Assembly (NCBI GenBank): GCA_016194865.1
Contig: JACQAT010000010.1
Span: 1 to 63,912, forward strand
DNA: 63,912 bases
Reading direction: 5' to 3'
Source of the DNA: Chloroflexota bacterium
Lineage (GTDB): Bacteria; Chloroflexota; Limnocylindria; P2-11E
The position numbers and the translations under genes were made by a program. The notes beneath the pieces were generated by a model. That model was not told the origin of the DNA. It did not search any database and worked only from the letters and a program-made list of their open reading frames with translations. Positions 53,880 through 62,429 of this stretch are shown here, one piece after another. Positions within the stretch are counted from its first letter, which is position 1, and each line of letters starts with the position of its first letter.

Positions 53880-55100
53880 CTACCGGCGATTGGCCTTCTT
53901 CTTACCGCCGAGCAGCGCGCGGTCCTCGTCTTCGAGCTCGGTCTCGTCCGCCATCGCGGACTCCATCTCGACCTCGGCGATGAGGTCGTGACTGATCTGC
54001 TCCGGATCCTCCGGCGCGGCCACGGGCTCCGGCTCGGCGACGGCCTCGACGATCGGCTCCGGCTCGGGCTCGGTCTCGGCGCGCACCTCGGACTCGCTGC
54101 GAATGTCGATGCGCCAGCCGGTGATCTTCGCCGCGAGGCGCGCGTTCTGTCCTTCCTTGCCGATCGCCAGCGACAGGTAGCGGTCCGGCACGACGACGTA
54201 CGCGGTCTTCTCATCCACGACGATGTCGACCCGGATCACCGGCGCCGGCGAAAGCGCGTTCGCGACGTACTTCTCGGGCGTGTCGTCGTATTGGATGACC
54301 TCGACGCGCTCGCCACCGAGCTCGTTCGAGATCGCCTGCACGCGAAGGCCACGCTGGCCGACGCAGGCGCCCACCGGGTCGAGCCCGGGCTGGCGCGAGC
54401 GGACCGCGATCTTCGTGCGCGAGCCGGCCTCGCGGGCGATGCCCATGATCTCGACCTGCCCGTGGTAGATCTCGGGCACCTCGAGCTCGAACAGCCGCTT
54501 CACCAGGCCGCGGTGCGCGCGGCTGACGATGATCTGCGGGCCGTGGATCGAGCGGCGCACCTCGAGGACCAGGACCTTGCGGTGCTGGCCGACGAAGTAG
54601 CGCTCGTGGGTCGCCTGCTCGGTGCGGGGCAGGATCGCCTTCGCCTTACCGAGGTCCATGATCGCGGACCCGGCCTCGAAGTGGTCGATCTGTCCGTTGA
54701 TGATGTCGCCCTCGCGGTCCGCGTACTCCGCATAGACCTGCTCACGCTCGGCCTCGCGCAGCGACTGCTGGATGACCTGCTTCGCCGTCTGCGCGCCGAT
54801 ACGGCCGAGCGACGCGGCGGTCTCCTCCATCGGGATGATCTCGCCGAGCTGCACGTCCGGCTTGATGCGCTTCGCGGACTCGAGCTGGATCTGGAGCTTG
54901 GGGTCCTCGACCTTCTCGACGACCGTCTTGAGCAGGTAGACACGGAAGGCGCCGGTCGCGATATCGACCTTGACGTCGATGTTCTCCTCGGCGCCGTAGG
55001 CGCGCTTGAGGGCACGGGCGATGATCTCGCCCACGACCTCCTTGGGGAGGCCCTTCTCGGCGGAGAGCTGAGCGAGACCGGTCACGAGCTCACGGTTCAT
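53880..55100 (-). CDS. nusA: Transcription termination/antitermination factor NusA
   Basis: 406 residues. It binds RNA polymerase and modulates pausing, termination and antitermination. The N-terminal domain has [36 protein letters not shown]1 is [19 protein letters not shown]1/KH2 include [29 protein letters not shown] and [20 protein letters not shown]. The C-terminus is an acidic Glu/Pro tail. rimP, which usually precedes it, is absent: upstream is a terminator and the Flp pilin gene. Confidence 0.96.
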   Translation of the reverse strand: MNRELVTGLAQLSAEKGLPKEVVGEIIARALKRAYGAEENIDVKVDIATGAFRVYLLKTVVEKVEDPKLQIQLESAKRIKPDVQLGEIIPMEETAASLGRIGAQTAKQVIQQSLREAEREQVYAEYADREGDIINGQIDHFEAGSAIMDLGKAKAILPRTEQATHERYFVGQHRKVLVLEVRRSIHGPQIIVSRAHRGLVKRLFELEVPEIYHGQVEIMGIAREAGSRTKIAVRSRQPGLDPVGACVGQRGLRVQAISNELGGERVEVIQYDDTPEKYVANALSPAPVIRVDIVVDEKTAYVVVPDRYLSLAIGKEGQNARLAAKITGWRIDIRSESEVRAETEPEPEPIVEAVAEPEPVAAPEDPEQISHDLIAEVEMESAMADETELEDEDRALLGGKKKANRR

Positions 55101-55145
55101 TCGGCCGCTCCCCCTTCTTCATTTCGTCGTAGGCATTCAGGCGAC

Positions 55146-55172
55146 AAAAAAAGTGGGGTTCGACCCACTTTT
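55146..55172 (-). terminator. Intrinsic terminator between flp and nusA
   Basis: AAAAGTGGG (55149-55157) pairs with CCCACTTTT (55164-55172) around a 6-base loop. The run of seven A (55146-55152) gives a U-tract for minus-strand transcripts. It ends the Flp pilin message and isolates the nusA operon, 46 bases before nusA. Confidence 0.8.
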
Positions 55173-55263
55173 CGTGCCCGAACGGCCCCCGGACCAGGTC
55201 CGGACGCCGAACAAAATGATACCAAAGAGGTCCAAATGAAGGCAGAGGTCGGCCCGAGCTGCG

Positions 55264-55341
55264 GCTCAGCCGCGGCGAGAGCCGTCGGCCAGCCCTGAGC
55301 CGCTCCGCCGCATCCGTCGCGAAGCGACGATGCGGCTGAGC
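55264..55341 (-). other. Inverted-repeat block in the flp 3' region
   Basis: CCGCATC-C-GTCGC (55308-55320) pairs with GCGAC-GATGCGG (55324-55335) around a GAA loop. An outer pair GCTCAGCCGC (55264-55273) with GCGGCTGAGC (55332-55341) competes with it. There is no U-tract. It lies between the flp stop and the terminator. It could be a stability hairpin, a small RNA or a REP-like repeat. The rest of 55173-55372 shows no coding. Confidence 0.4.
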
Positions 55342-55372
55342 ATTAACGGGACGCCGTGCCGGACGAGTGGGG

Positions 55373-55525
55373 CTAGGTGAGGTTGTTGCCGATGTTCGAG
55401 AACTGGTTCTGGAGCTGCCCTCGTAGAAAGATCATGGCGACGATGACGGTGATGGCGATGACCGCGATGATGAGTGCATATTCGACGAGGCTCTGACCCT
55501 CGTCATCCTGCCAGAAGCTCGCCAC
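55373..55525 (-). CDS. flp: Flp/Fap-type IVb pilin
   Basis: 50 residues from GTG 55525, with a good AAGGAG just upstream. The sequence EGQSLVEYALIIAVIAITVI is the Flp pilin hydrophobic core with the conserved G-x4-EY motif (Glu at +5 after the processing Gly). The C-terminus FLRGQLQNQFSNIGNNLT is also family-like. The leader before Gly is only about 9 residues. No tad secretion genes or prepilin peptidase are in the window, so this is an isolated pilin gene, read on its own and stopped by the terminator at 55146-55172. Confidence 0.88.
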   Translation of the reverse strand: MASFWQDDEGQSLVEYALIIAVIAITVIVAMIFLRGQLQNQFSNIGNNLT

Positions 55526-55578
55526 ACGTTCTCCTTGCTTCGTTCGGCCCGGACGTCCCGCCTCACGGTATAACGCGC

Positions 55579-56136
55579 TCAGCCGCGCTTGATACTGCGC
55601 AGGGCCGCTGCCACCCGCGCTTCGGCCGGACCGCTCGGGACCCCGCGAAGCGCGGCGCTCGCCTCGACGGCGCTGAAGCCCAGCGCCTGGAGCGCCGCCA
55701 CGGCGTCGTCATCGCTGGTCGGACCACCCGGCAGCGCGGAGGTCGTCGCGATGCCCCCGACCTTGCCACGGAGGTCGACGATGAGGCGCTCGGCGGTCTT
55801 CTTCCCCACGCCTGGCGCCTTGGCGAGCGCGCTCGCGTCGCCGTTGGCGAGCGCGGCGGCGACGTCCACCGGGCGCGCGATCGACAGAAGCGCGAGCGCG
55901 GCCTTGGGCCCGACGCCCGAGACGCTGATCAGCAGCTCGAAGAGCGCGAGCTCCTCTCGTGACTCGAAGCCGTACAGCGCCTGGAAGTCCTCCCTGAACG
56001 CCTGATGTGTGTGCAGCGTCACATCGTCTCCTGACGGATGTCGCGGGACGAACACCTTGTAGCCGAGGCCGCCGACGTCGACGACGAGGTGATCGGTGCC
56101 GCGCGCGATGATGCGCCCGCGGAGCGAAGAGATCAT
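55579..56136 (-). CDS. ruvA: Holliday junction DNA-binding protein RuvA
   Basis: 185 residues. RuvA tetramers hold the junction for RuvB. The N-terminal OB fold is MISSLRGRIIARGTDHLVVDVGGLGYKVFVP; helix-hairpin-helix motifs are LLISVSGVGPKAALALL and LAKAPGVGKKTAERLIVDL. The C-terminal RuvB-binding domain is DAVAALQALGFSAVEAS. ATG overlaps the ruvC stop (ATGA). ruvB is at 1-2 kb on the other strand. Confidence 0.95.
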   Translation of the reverse strand: MISSLRGRIIARGTDHLVVDVGGLGYKVFVPRHPSGDDVTLHTHQAFREDFQALYGFESREELALFELLISVSGVGPKAALALLSIARPVDVAAALANGDASALAKAPGVGKKTAERLIVDLRGKVGGIATTSALPGGPTSDDDAVAALQALGFSAVEASAALRGVPSGPAEARVAAALRSIKRG

Positions 56137-56651
56137 TCCGCGAGCGCGACGGCGGCGGCGAATCTCGCGCGCTGGGCATGCGTGAGCGCGATGGCGACCG
56201 CATCGGCGACGTTGTCCTGTGTGATCGGCTCCGCGAGCCTGAGGATGACCTCGAGCATGCGCTGGACCTGCTTCTTGTCCGCGCCTCCGCTGCCGGTCAC
56301 CGAGAGCTTGACCTCCTGCGGCGTATACTCCGCCACAGCAAGTCCCGCGCGCGCGGCGCAGAGGAGCGCGACGCCGCGCGCCTCGGCGACGGCCATCGCC
56401 GTGCGGACGTTCTTGTTGAAGTAGAGGCGCTCGACCGCGAGCGCTCGCGGCGCGTGTTCGGCGATCAGCGCGTCGAGCGCCGTCGCGATCGCCAGCAGGC
56501 GCTCCGCGGTGGTGCCGGTCCGCAGCGCGGCGACGATGCCGCATGCGACGATCCGGGCCGGCTCGCGCGAGGGGTCGAGGAACGCGTATCCCATCCCCGT
56601 CGTCCCCGGATCTATGCCCAGAACAACAACGGGCACGGCGAACGGCCTCAC
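56133..56651 (-). CDS. ruvC: Holliday junction resolvase RuvC
   Basis: 172 residues from GTG 56651, overlapping the yebC stop (GTGA). It cuts Holliday junctions. Acidic catalytic residues sit in VLGIDPGTTGMGYAF, LAVERLYFNKNVRTAMAVAEARG, and VADAVAIALTHAQ; VKLSVTGSGGADKKQVQRML is also conserved. Order yebC-ruvC-ruvA is classical. Confidence 0.95.
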   Translation of the reverse strand: MRPFAVPVVVLGIDPGTTGMGYAFLDPSREPARIVACGIVAALRTGTTAERLLAIATALDALIAEHAPRALAVERLYFNKNVRTAMAVAEARGVALLCAARAGLAVAEYTPQEVKLSVTGSGGADKKQVQRMLEVILRLAEPITQDNVADAVAIALTHAQRARFAAAVALAE

Positions 56652-57391
56652 GCGGTCTCGAGCACTTCCTCTGGGACGTCGAAGTTGGCGTGCACCTTCT
56701 GCACGTCGTCGAGGTCCTCGAGTGCCTCGACGAGTCGAAGCACCGTCTGCGCCTGGCCGCCCTCCAGGCGCACGGTGTTGGTCGGTCGCATGGAGATCTC
56801 CGCCGACGCCGAGGTGTAGCCGGCCTTGTCGAGCGCGGCCTTCACCCGCTCGAACGTCGACGGCGACGTGTACACGGTAACGAGGTCGCCGTCGGTCTCG
56901 ACGTCGTCGGCGCCCGCGTCGATCGCGACGAGCGCGATCTCGTCAGGGTCCTTCCCGCTCGCGTCGATCTCGATGATGCCCTTCTGCTCGAAGAGCCACT
57001 GCACCGAGCCCGACTCGCCGAGCTTGCCGTTGTGCCTGGTGAACGCGGCCCGCACCTCCGATGCCGTGCGGTTGCGGTTGTCCGTGGCCGCTTCCACCAT
57101 CACCGACACCCCGCCGGGGCCGTAGCCCTCGTACGTGATGCTCTCGAGCTGCGCGCCGTCGCCCGCGCCGACCGCACGGTCGATCGCTCGCTGCACGTTC
57201 GCGGCGGGCATGTTCACGGCACGCGCGCGATCCATCGCCAGCCGGAGCCGGAAATTGGCGTCCGGGTCGCCTCCGCCCTCGCGCGCGGCGAGCATGATCT
57301 CGCGCGCCATCTTGGTGAAGACCGTGCCCTTCTTGACGTCCGCGGCGCCCTTCTGGCGCTTGATCTGGCTCCATTTGGAGTGGCCTGACAC
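56648..57391 (-). CDS. yebC: YebC/TACO1 family protein
   Basis: 247 residues. Begins SGHSKWSQIKRQKGAADVKKGTVFTKMAREI, the YebC signature, with YEGYGPGGVSVMVEAATDN in the middle. Members bind DNA or ribosomes and are linked to translation of proline-rich proteins or to transcription. GTG 57391. Divergent from the EF-G-like gene with 44 bases between the starts. Confidence 0.95.
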   Translation of the reverse strand: MSGHSKWSQIKRQKGAADVKKGTVFTKMAREIMLAAREGGGDPDANFRLRLAMDRARAVNMPAANVQRAIDRAVGAGDGAQLESITYEGYGPGGVSVMVEAATDNRNRTASEVRAAFTRHNGKLGESGSVQWLFEQKGIIEIDASGKDPDEIALVAIDAGADDVETDGDLVTVYTSPSTFERVKAALDKAGYTSASAEISMRPTNTVRLEGGQAQTVLRLVEALEDLDDVQKVHANFDVPEEVLETA

Positions 57392-57435
57392 AGGTGAATA
57401 CTATCCGCACACCATCGCGGGGGAGATGATCAGCC

Positions 57436-59520
57436 ATGCCAGCAGTGGCAACTGAACGCATCCGCAACGTGGCGGTCGTCGGTCATGGCGGCTCAGGAAA
57501 AACGACGCTCGTCGAAACGCTCCTGCACGTGCTCGGCGCGACCTCCCGGCTCGGCAAGGTCGACGACGCGACGAGCATCCTCGATACGGACCCCGAGGAG
57601 CAGAAGCGACGCATCACCATCAACGTCGCGCTCGCGTCGGTCGTGCACGAGGGGACGAAGATCAACTTCCTCGACACGCCCGGCTTCGCGGACTTCGCCG
57701 GAGACCAGCACGCCGCGCTGCGCGTCGCGGACGCGGCGATCGTCGTCGTGGACGCGTCGGCAGGCGTGCAGGTGGGGACCCAATCGGTGTGGGGCTACCT
57801 CGAGGCGGGCACGACCCCGCGGATCGTCGCCGTCTCGCGTGCCGATCGCGAGAACGCGGACTTCGACCAGGTCCTCCAGCAGATCCGCGAGGCCTACGGC
57901 ATCAGGGTCGTCCCGCTGCACGTCCCCGTGGGCGCGCACCAGGACCTGAGCGCCACCATCGACCTGCTCCACGGGACGCTGCTGAAGGGCCCGAAGGATC
58001 CGATCGGCGACCTGCCCGATTCGGAGAAGGACCGCATCGGCGAGTATCGGCGGCAGCTCGTCGAGGCCATCGTCGAGACGAACGACGATCTCCTCGCGCG
58101 CTACCTCGACGGCAAGGAGATGTCCTACGAAGAGCTGCGCGACGCGCTGCACGCGGCGGTACGCGAGGGCCGCGTGGTCCCGGTCGTCGCGACCTCATCG
58201 AGCAAGCGCGTCGGCTTCATGGGGCTGCTGTCGACGATCGTCGAGATGCTCCCCTCGCCCGTCGAGAGCGGCGGCGCCATCGGCACGTCGCCCTCCGGAG
58301 ACGACGTCGCGCGAACGCCGTCGCCGACCGACAAGCTCTCCGCCTTCGTGTTCAAGACGCTCGCGGACCCGTTCGTCGGGAAGCTCTCGTACGTGCGCGT
58401 GTACTCGGGGACCCTGCACCACAACAGCCCCGTGTACGACGCGACGAAGCAGGAGACCGAGCGCGTCGGCCAGATCTTCTTCCTCCGCGGGAAGGAGCAG
58501 GAGATCACCGATGCCGTCACCGCCGGGGACATCTGCGCCATACCGAAGCTGACCGCGTCGGTCACGAACTCGACCCTGTGCGACAAGGACGCGCCGATCC
58601 TCTACCCGCCGATCGATCTCCCTCCGCCCTCCTTCCAGGTCGCGATCGAGCCCGCGAGCAAGGCCGATCTCGACAAGCTCTCCACCGCGCTGCACAAGCT
58701 GATCGACGAGGACCCGACGCTCCACGTGCGGCGGGACGACGCGACGCACGAGACGATCCTCTCCGCCATCGGCGAGTCGGCCATCGAGGTGGCGGTGCAT
58801 CACCTCAAGGACAAGTTCGGCGTGCAGGTCGAGACGCGAACGCCACGGGTGCCGTATCGCGAATCCATCCGCTCGAGGGCGTCGGCGCAGGGCCGCTACA
58901 AGCGCCAGACCGGCGGCCACGGGCAGTTCGGCGACGTGTGGCTCGAGATCGAGCCACTGGCGCCCGGCTCCGGTGTCCAGTACGCGACGCGCGTCGTCGG
59001 TGGGAGCGTGCCGAAGAACTTCTTCCCGGCGGTCGAGAAGGGCGTCCGCGAGCAGGCCGAGAAGGGCGTCCTCGCGGGCTATCCCCTCTCGGACTTCAAG
59101 GCGACGCTCTTCGATGGCTCGTACCACACGGTCGACTCATCCGAGATGTCGTTCAAGATCGCGGGCTCGCTCGCGCTGCAGAACTGCGTGAAGGAGGCGC
59201 AGGCCTTCCTCCTCGAGCCGATCATGGACCTCGAGGTGATCGTGCCCGAGGAGCAGATGGGCGACGTGCTCTCCGACCTGAACAGCCGCCGTGGCCGCGT
59301 GCTCGGGATGGAGGCGGCGGGCTCAGGCCATCAGCGGATCAAGGCCCACGTGCCGCTGTCGGAGACGTTCCGCTACGCGACCGATCTCCGATCCATGACG
59401 GGAGGCCGGGGCGTGTTCACGAGCACCTTCCTGAGCTACGAGCAGTGCCCGTCACACATCGCGGAGAAGGTGATCGCGGATCACGAGGGCGCGCAGAAGG
59501 AGACAGCGGCGGCGCATTGA
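57436..59520 (+). CDS. EF-G-like translation GTPase (paralogue type)
   Basis: 694 residues with the five EF-G domains. G1 is GHGGSGKT (residues 16-23), not the AHIDAGKT of canonical EF-G. G3 is DTPGFADF; G4 reads SRADREN where EF-G has NKMD. Domain IV contains GGHGQFGDVWLEIEP, with SVPKNFFPAVEKGV. It matches the EF-G-II/EF-G-like group (as in Thermus and Chloroflexi), whose role is not settled. TACTAT (57399-57404) could be a -10 and GGGGGAG (57419-57425) a ribosome site. The stop overlaps the next gene (TTGA). Confidence 0.93.
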   Translation: MPAVATERIRNVAVVGHGGSGKTTLVETLLHVLGATSRLGKVDDATSILDTDPEEQKRRITINVALASVVHEGTKINFLDTPGFADFAGDQHAALRVADAAIVVVDASAGVQVGTQSVWGYLEAGTTPRIVAVSRADRENADFDQVLQQIREAYGIRVVPLHVPVGAHQDLSATIDLLHGTLLKGPKDPIGDLPDSEKDRIGEYRRQLVEAIVETNDDLLARYLDGKEMSYEELRDALHAAVREGRVVPVVATSSSKRVGFMGLLSTIVEMLPSPVESGGAIGTSPSGDDVARTPSPTDKLSAFVFKTLADPFVGKLSYVRVYSGTLHHNSPVYDATKQETERVGQIFFLRGKEQEITDAVTAGDICAIPKLTASVTNSTLCDKDAPILYPPIDLPPPSFQVAIEPASKADLDKLSTALHKLIDEDPTLHVRRDDATHETILSAIGESAIEVAVHHLKDKFGVQVETRTPRVPYRESIRSRASAQGRYKRQTGGHGQFGDVWLEIEPLAPGSGVQYATRVVGGSVPKNFFPAVEKGVREQAEKGVLAGYPLSDFKATLFDGSYHTVDSSEMSFKIAGSLALQNCVKEAQAFLLEPIMDLEVIVPEEQMGDVLSDLNSRRGRVLGMEAAGSGHQRIKAHVPLSETFRYATDLRSMTGGRGVFTSTFLSYEQCPSHIAEKVIADHEGAQKETAAAH

Positions 59521-61730
59521 TAGGCCGGCGATGGTCCGCTATCGCGCTTGCGGTCGTGGTGATCGCGACCGGCTGCAGCGAGACCCCCGCGACGCCTTCG
59601 ACCGCGCCGAGCGCCGCCGCGATCGCAGCTCCCCCATCGGCGTCGGCCGCGCCGCCTCCTGCGCCGCTGCACGGCCAGTCCCTCCTCGACCGTGCGAACG
59701 GCTTCCCACGGGCGACGCTGTTCCGGGGGCCGATCGAGGTCGCCGCCCGGCGGCCGACATTCCAGCCGGCTGACCTCCTCCAGCTCGCGCAGAACTACGA
59801 TCTCGTGCTCGCAAAGGCCCTCGACGAAGAGATCGTCGGCCTCCAGCGCGCAGCGCCGTATCTCCAGGCGATCAAGGCGCGCTATCCGGCCAAGATCGTG
59901 CTCGACCACTTCCTGTTCGAAGGCCGCAACCCCCTGAGCACGCAGCCGCCGGTGTTCGCCGGCCACTGGCTGCTGCTCAACGGCACCACGCTCACGAATG
60001 ACGCCTCAGCGACCGACACCGTGCTGCAGGTCGCCGATTCGGGCGTACTGCGCGCGGGTGAGGCGGTTCAGCTCACCGCTCTGGACGCCGCCGGCAAGCC
60101 GGATTACGCGGCGGTCGAGCAGGTGAAGGTCGTCAGCGTCGCCGCGGGACGCGCGACCGTGCAGCGCGCCGCCTATGGCTCCACCGCCGCCGCCTTCACG
60201 GCAGGCAGGACGCGTGTGGCCGCCCACGCGTGGGTGCAGTACGGCACGGGGGAGCCGATCTGGAAGTACAACTTCTGCCTCCAGGCGCCGCGCGATGTCC
60301 AAGGCCGCAGGTTCATCGAAGCCCTGGCCGACACGCTCGCGGGCTACCTGCGACCGGGTGGCCCCCTCGCCGGCCTCGACGGCTACCAGTTCGACGTCGC
60401 CACGTTCTTCACGGGCTCAGCGAACCAGGGCACCCGGCGGCTCGACTGCGACCAGGACGGCGCCGCGGACGCCGGCTTCGTGAACGGCGTCAGCTCGTAC
60501 GGCCTCGGAGCGGTGAGCTTCATGCGGGCGCTGCGCGGCCTCGTCGGTGACGACATCTTCCTGGTGAGCGAAGCGACCGGCGATTTCAGCGATCGCGACA
60601 CCCCTTACGCGAATGGGATCGAGAACGAGTCCTTCCCGGATTTCCATTCCTGGGAACACCTCTCCGCCGCATTCCAGCGCTACCGCTACTGGCTCGAGAC
60701 CGCCCGCGCTCCGCGGCTCTCCTACCTCCAGCTCAAGGAGACCTCCGAGGCGTTCACCCGCTGCCCTGAACAGGACCGCGGCACGAACTGGCGCTACCGC
60801 GTCGCCCTCGCAGCGGCGCTCATGGGCACCGGCTACTTCGCCTATCTGCCGATCAACGAAGGGGGTGACCGCGCGTGCGATTACCGCCACCCGGTCCAGC
60901 AATCCCCATACGCTGAGCCCGACGAGCTCAATGCCGGACGCGACGACCGCTGGAACTACCTCGGGCGTCCACTCGAGGAGCCGCGGCGGATCGAGCGGCA
61001 GAGCGCGGCGCCGAATCTCCTCGCGAATGGCGACTTCGAGAAAGACGCCTCGGGTGCGTCGCTCGCCACAGCGGGCTCAGCTCGGGCGGTGCTGTCACGC
61101 GACGAGTCCACGGCCGGGCAGGGGCGCGCCTCGCTCAAGGTCAGCGTCACCGACCTCGGCCCGGATCCCACGGACAACAAGATCCGCGTCGCGTTCGGGC
61201 CCTTCGCCTTCCAGCAGGGAAAGGAGTACACGCTGCGCCTGCGCGCCCGCGCCGACCCCGGCTATGGGCGCCTCGACCCGGCGTACCTCGGGGTGCCGCG
61301 GCGCGTCGCCCTGGACTTCACCGTCGCGGGCGTGCAAGCGCCGAAGCGGTTCAGCGGCGTCGCCGACCAGCTCGATCTCATGGCCGACGCGACCTGGCGA
61401 GACTATTCGTTCTCCTTCGTGGCGCTCGCCGCCGACGCACGCGCGACGCTCCAGCTCTACTTCGGCCAGGAGCCGGGTGATGTCTGGCTCGACGACCTGC
61501 GGCTCACCGAGGGTGGCGCCGACATCTTCGTCCGTCGCTTCGAGCGCGGAGCGGTGCTGATGAACGCGAGCGCGAGTCCGGTGACCTTCGACCTGCAGGC
61601 GCTGTTCCCCGGGGTGAATCTGCGGCGCATCGCCGGAAGGGTCGACCCGGTCGTGAACACCGGCGCGCCCGCGGGCGCGAGCGTCACCGTGCCGGCACGC
61701 GATGCGCTGATCCTTCTGTCCGGCGGGTGA
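59517..61730 (+). CDS. Secreted lipoprotein, glycoside-hydrolase-like with C-terminal CBM-like domain
   Basis: 737 residues from TTG 59517, overlapping the EF-G-like stop (TTGA). RRWSAIALAVVVIATGC is a lipoprotein signal with Cys20 as lipidation site, then an Ala/Pro linker. The middle (about 70-490) resembles the putative glycosyl hydrolase family GHL15: QFDVATFFTGSANQ and LVSEATGDFSD with Asp/Glu that could be catalytic. From about 500, NLLANGDFEKDASG, DYSFSFVALAADARATLQLYF and DVWLDDLRLTEG form a CBM_4_9-like beta sandwich. A final beta region (GAVLMNASASPVTFDL) closes it. Function on a surface polysaccharide is inferred. Confidence 0.72.
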   Translation: MIGRRWSAIALAVVVIATGCSETPATPSTAPSAAAIAAPPSASAAPPPAPLHGQSLLDRANGFPRATLFRGPIEVAARRPTFQPADLLQLAQNYDLVLAKALDEEIVGLQRAAPYLQAIKARYPAKIVLDHFLFEGRNPLSTQPPVFAGHWLLLNGTTLTNDASATDTVLQVADSGVLRAGEAVQLTALDAAGKPDYAAVEQVKVVSVAAGRATVQRAAYGSTAAAFTAGRTRVAAHAWVQYGTGEPIWKYNFCLQAPRDVQGRRFIEALADTLAGYLRPGGPLAGLDGYQFDVATFFTGSANQGTRRLDCDQDGAADAGFVNGVSSYGLGAVSFMRALRGLVGDDIFLVSEATGDFSDRDTPYANGIENESFPDFHSWEHLSAAFQRYRYWLETARAPRLSYLQLKETSEAFTRCPEQDRGTNWRYRVALAAALMGTGYFAYLPINEGGDRACDYRHPVQQSPYAEPDELNAGRDDRWNYLGRPLEEPRRIERQSAAPNLLANGDFEKDASGASLATAGSARAVLSRDESTAGQGRASLKVSVTDLGPDPTDNKIRVAFGPFAFQQGKEYTLRLRARADPGYGRLDPAYLGVPRRVALDFTVAGVQAPKRFSGVADQLDLMADATWRDYSFSFVALAADARATLQLYFGQEPGDVWLDDLRLTEGGADIFVRRFERGAVLMNASASPVTFDLQALFPGVNLRRIAGRVDPVVNTGAPAGASVTVPARDALILLSGG

Positions 61731-61771
61731 GACCCGAAATGGCGGGGTCAGAGACATGGTCGGAACGTGGA

Positions 61772-61811
61772 TCAGGCCAGCACAGGCCTGAATATCGGCC
61801 ACTGCTATCAT
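61772..61811 (+). promoter_or_regulatory. Operator palindrome and -10 element of the toxin-antitoxin operon
   Basis: TCAGGCC (61772-61778) and GGCCTGA (61785-61791) are an inverted repeat with 6-base spacer, the size of a Phd/YefM operator. TATCAT (61806-61811) lies 9 bases before the antitoxin ATG and could be a -10, giving a leaderless mRNA. The palindrome sits at the -35 position, fitting autorepression. Confidence 0.5.
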
Positions 61812-61819
61812 TACTCCCG

Positions 61820-62077
61820 ATGAAGACGCTCCCCTTCTCAGAAGCGAAGGATAGGCTCAGCCGCGTGATCGACGACGTCGCCGACCGGGACGACGTCGTG
61901 ATGATCACCAGGAACGGGCGCCCCGCCGCGGTGGTGGTCAGCCCCGAGGAATACGACAGCTGGCAGGCCACGATCGACATCCTTTCCGACCCCGCGCTGA
62001 TGGCGCAGTTCGAGCGCAGCAGACGGTCCATGCGTCGAGCGCGGACCTACTCCCTGGAGGAGCTGTTCGGTCGGTAG
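61820..62077 (+). CDS. Phd/YefM-family antitoxin
   Basis: 85 residues. MKTLPFSEAKDRLSRVIDDV then DDVVMITRNGRPAAVVVSPEEYDSW is the antitoxin DNA-binding fold. The C-terminal part (LMAQFERSRRSMRRARTYSLEELF) is the extended toxin-neutralising region. It would bind its own operator (61772-61791). The stop lies at the beginning of the toxin frame. Confidence 0.9.
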   Translation: MKTLPFSEAKDRLSRVIDDVADRDDVVMITRNGRPAAVVVSPEEYDSWQATIDILSDPALMAQFERSRRSMRRARTYSLEELFGR

Positions 62078-62363
62078 CCGGAACGCCCCACGGACCAGGC
62101 TTCGGGTCCCTGACGAGGTACGGCTCGCGATCCGCGAGCTTGCGCCAGACACAAGGCGGAAGGTCCGCGCAGCCCTGGCCGCCGCGCTCGTGGATCCAAC
62201 AGTGGGAGACCCGCTGCGGGATCGGCTGGACGGCTACCGGCGCATCCGCATCGGGCGCTGGCGGGTCGTGTACCGAGCGCGCGGTCGCGTCCTCGAGGTC
62301 GTGATCGTCGGGCCGCGCAACACCATCTACGGTGACCTGCTGACGCAACTCGGTCGGCGATGA
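62073..62363 (+). CDS. RelE/ParE-family toxin, start codon not evident
   Basis: An open frame of about 96 codons reads TRLRVPDEVRLAIRELAPDT, KVRAALAAALVDPTVGDPLRDRL and YRRIRIGRWRVVYRARGR, then VLEVVIVGPRNTIYGDLL to TGA 62361. This is a normal RelE/ParE toxin with the conserved basic YRxRxGxWRVVYR core. No ATG, GTG, TTG or CTG precedes the body: the first residues expected would lie near 62088 (CGG ACC AGG). It may start at an unusual codon or have lost its start, which would inactivate the toxin. Paired with the antitoxin directly upstream. Confidence 0.7.
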   Translation, partial: GSRNAPRTRLRVPDEVRLAIRELAPDTRRKVRAALAAALVDPTVGDPLRDRLDGYRRIRIGRWRVVYRARGRVLEVVIVGPRNTIYGDLLTQLGRR

Positions 62364-62429
62364 AACTAGGGCGTTGTCATGGGCTTGCCACGCGCGAGAG
62401 CGAAATGAGGCGAAAACAGCGCCGGGCGG

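Noticed and set aside
57789-59516. Plus-strand frame upstream of the lipoprotein, giving a single 1313-residue ORF
   Set aside because: It is an out-of-frame reading of the EF-G-like gene; the signal peptide after TTG 59517 fixes the true start.
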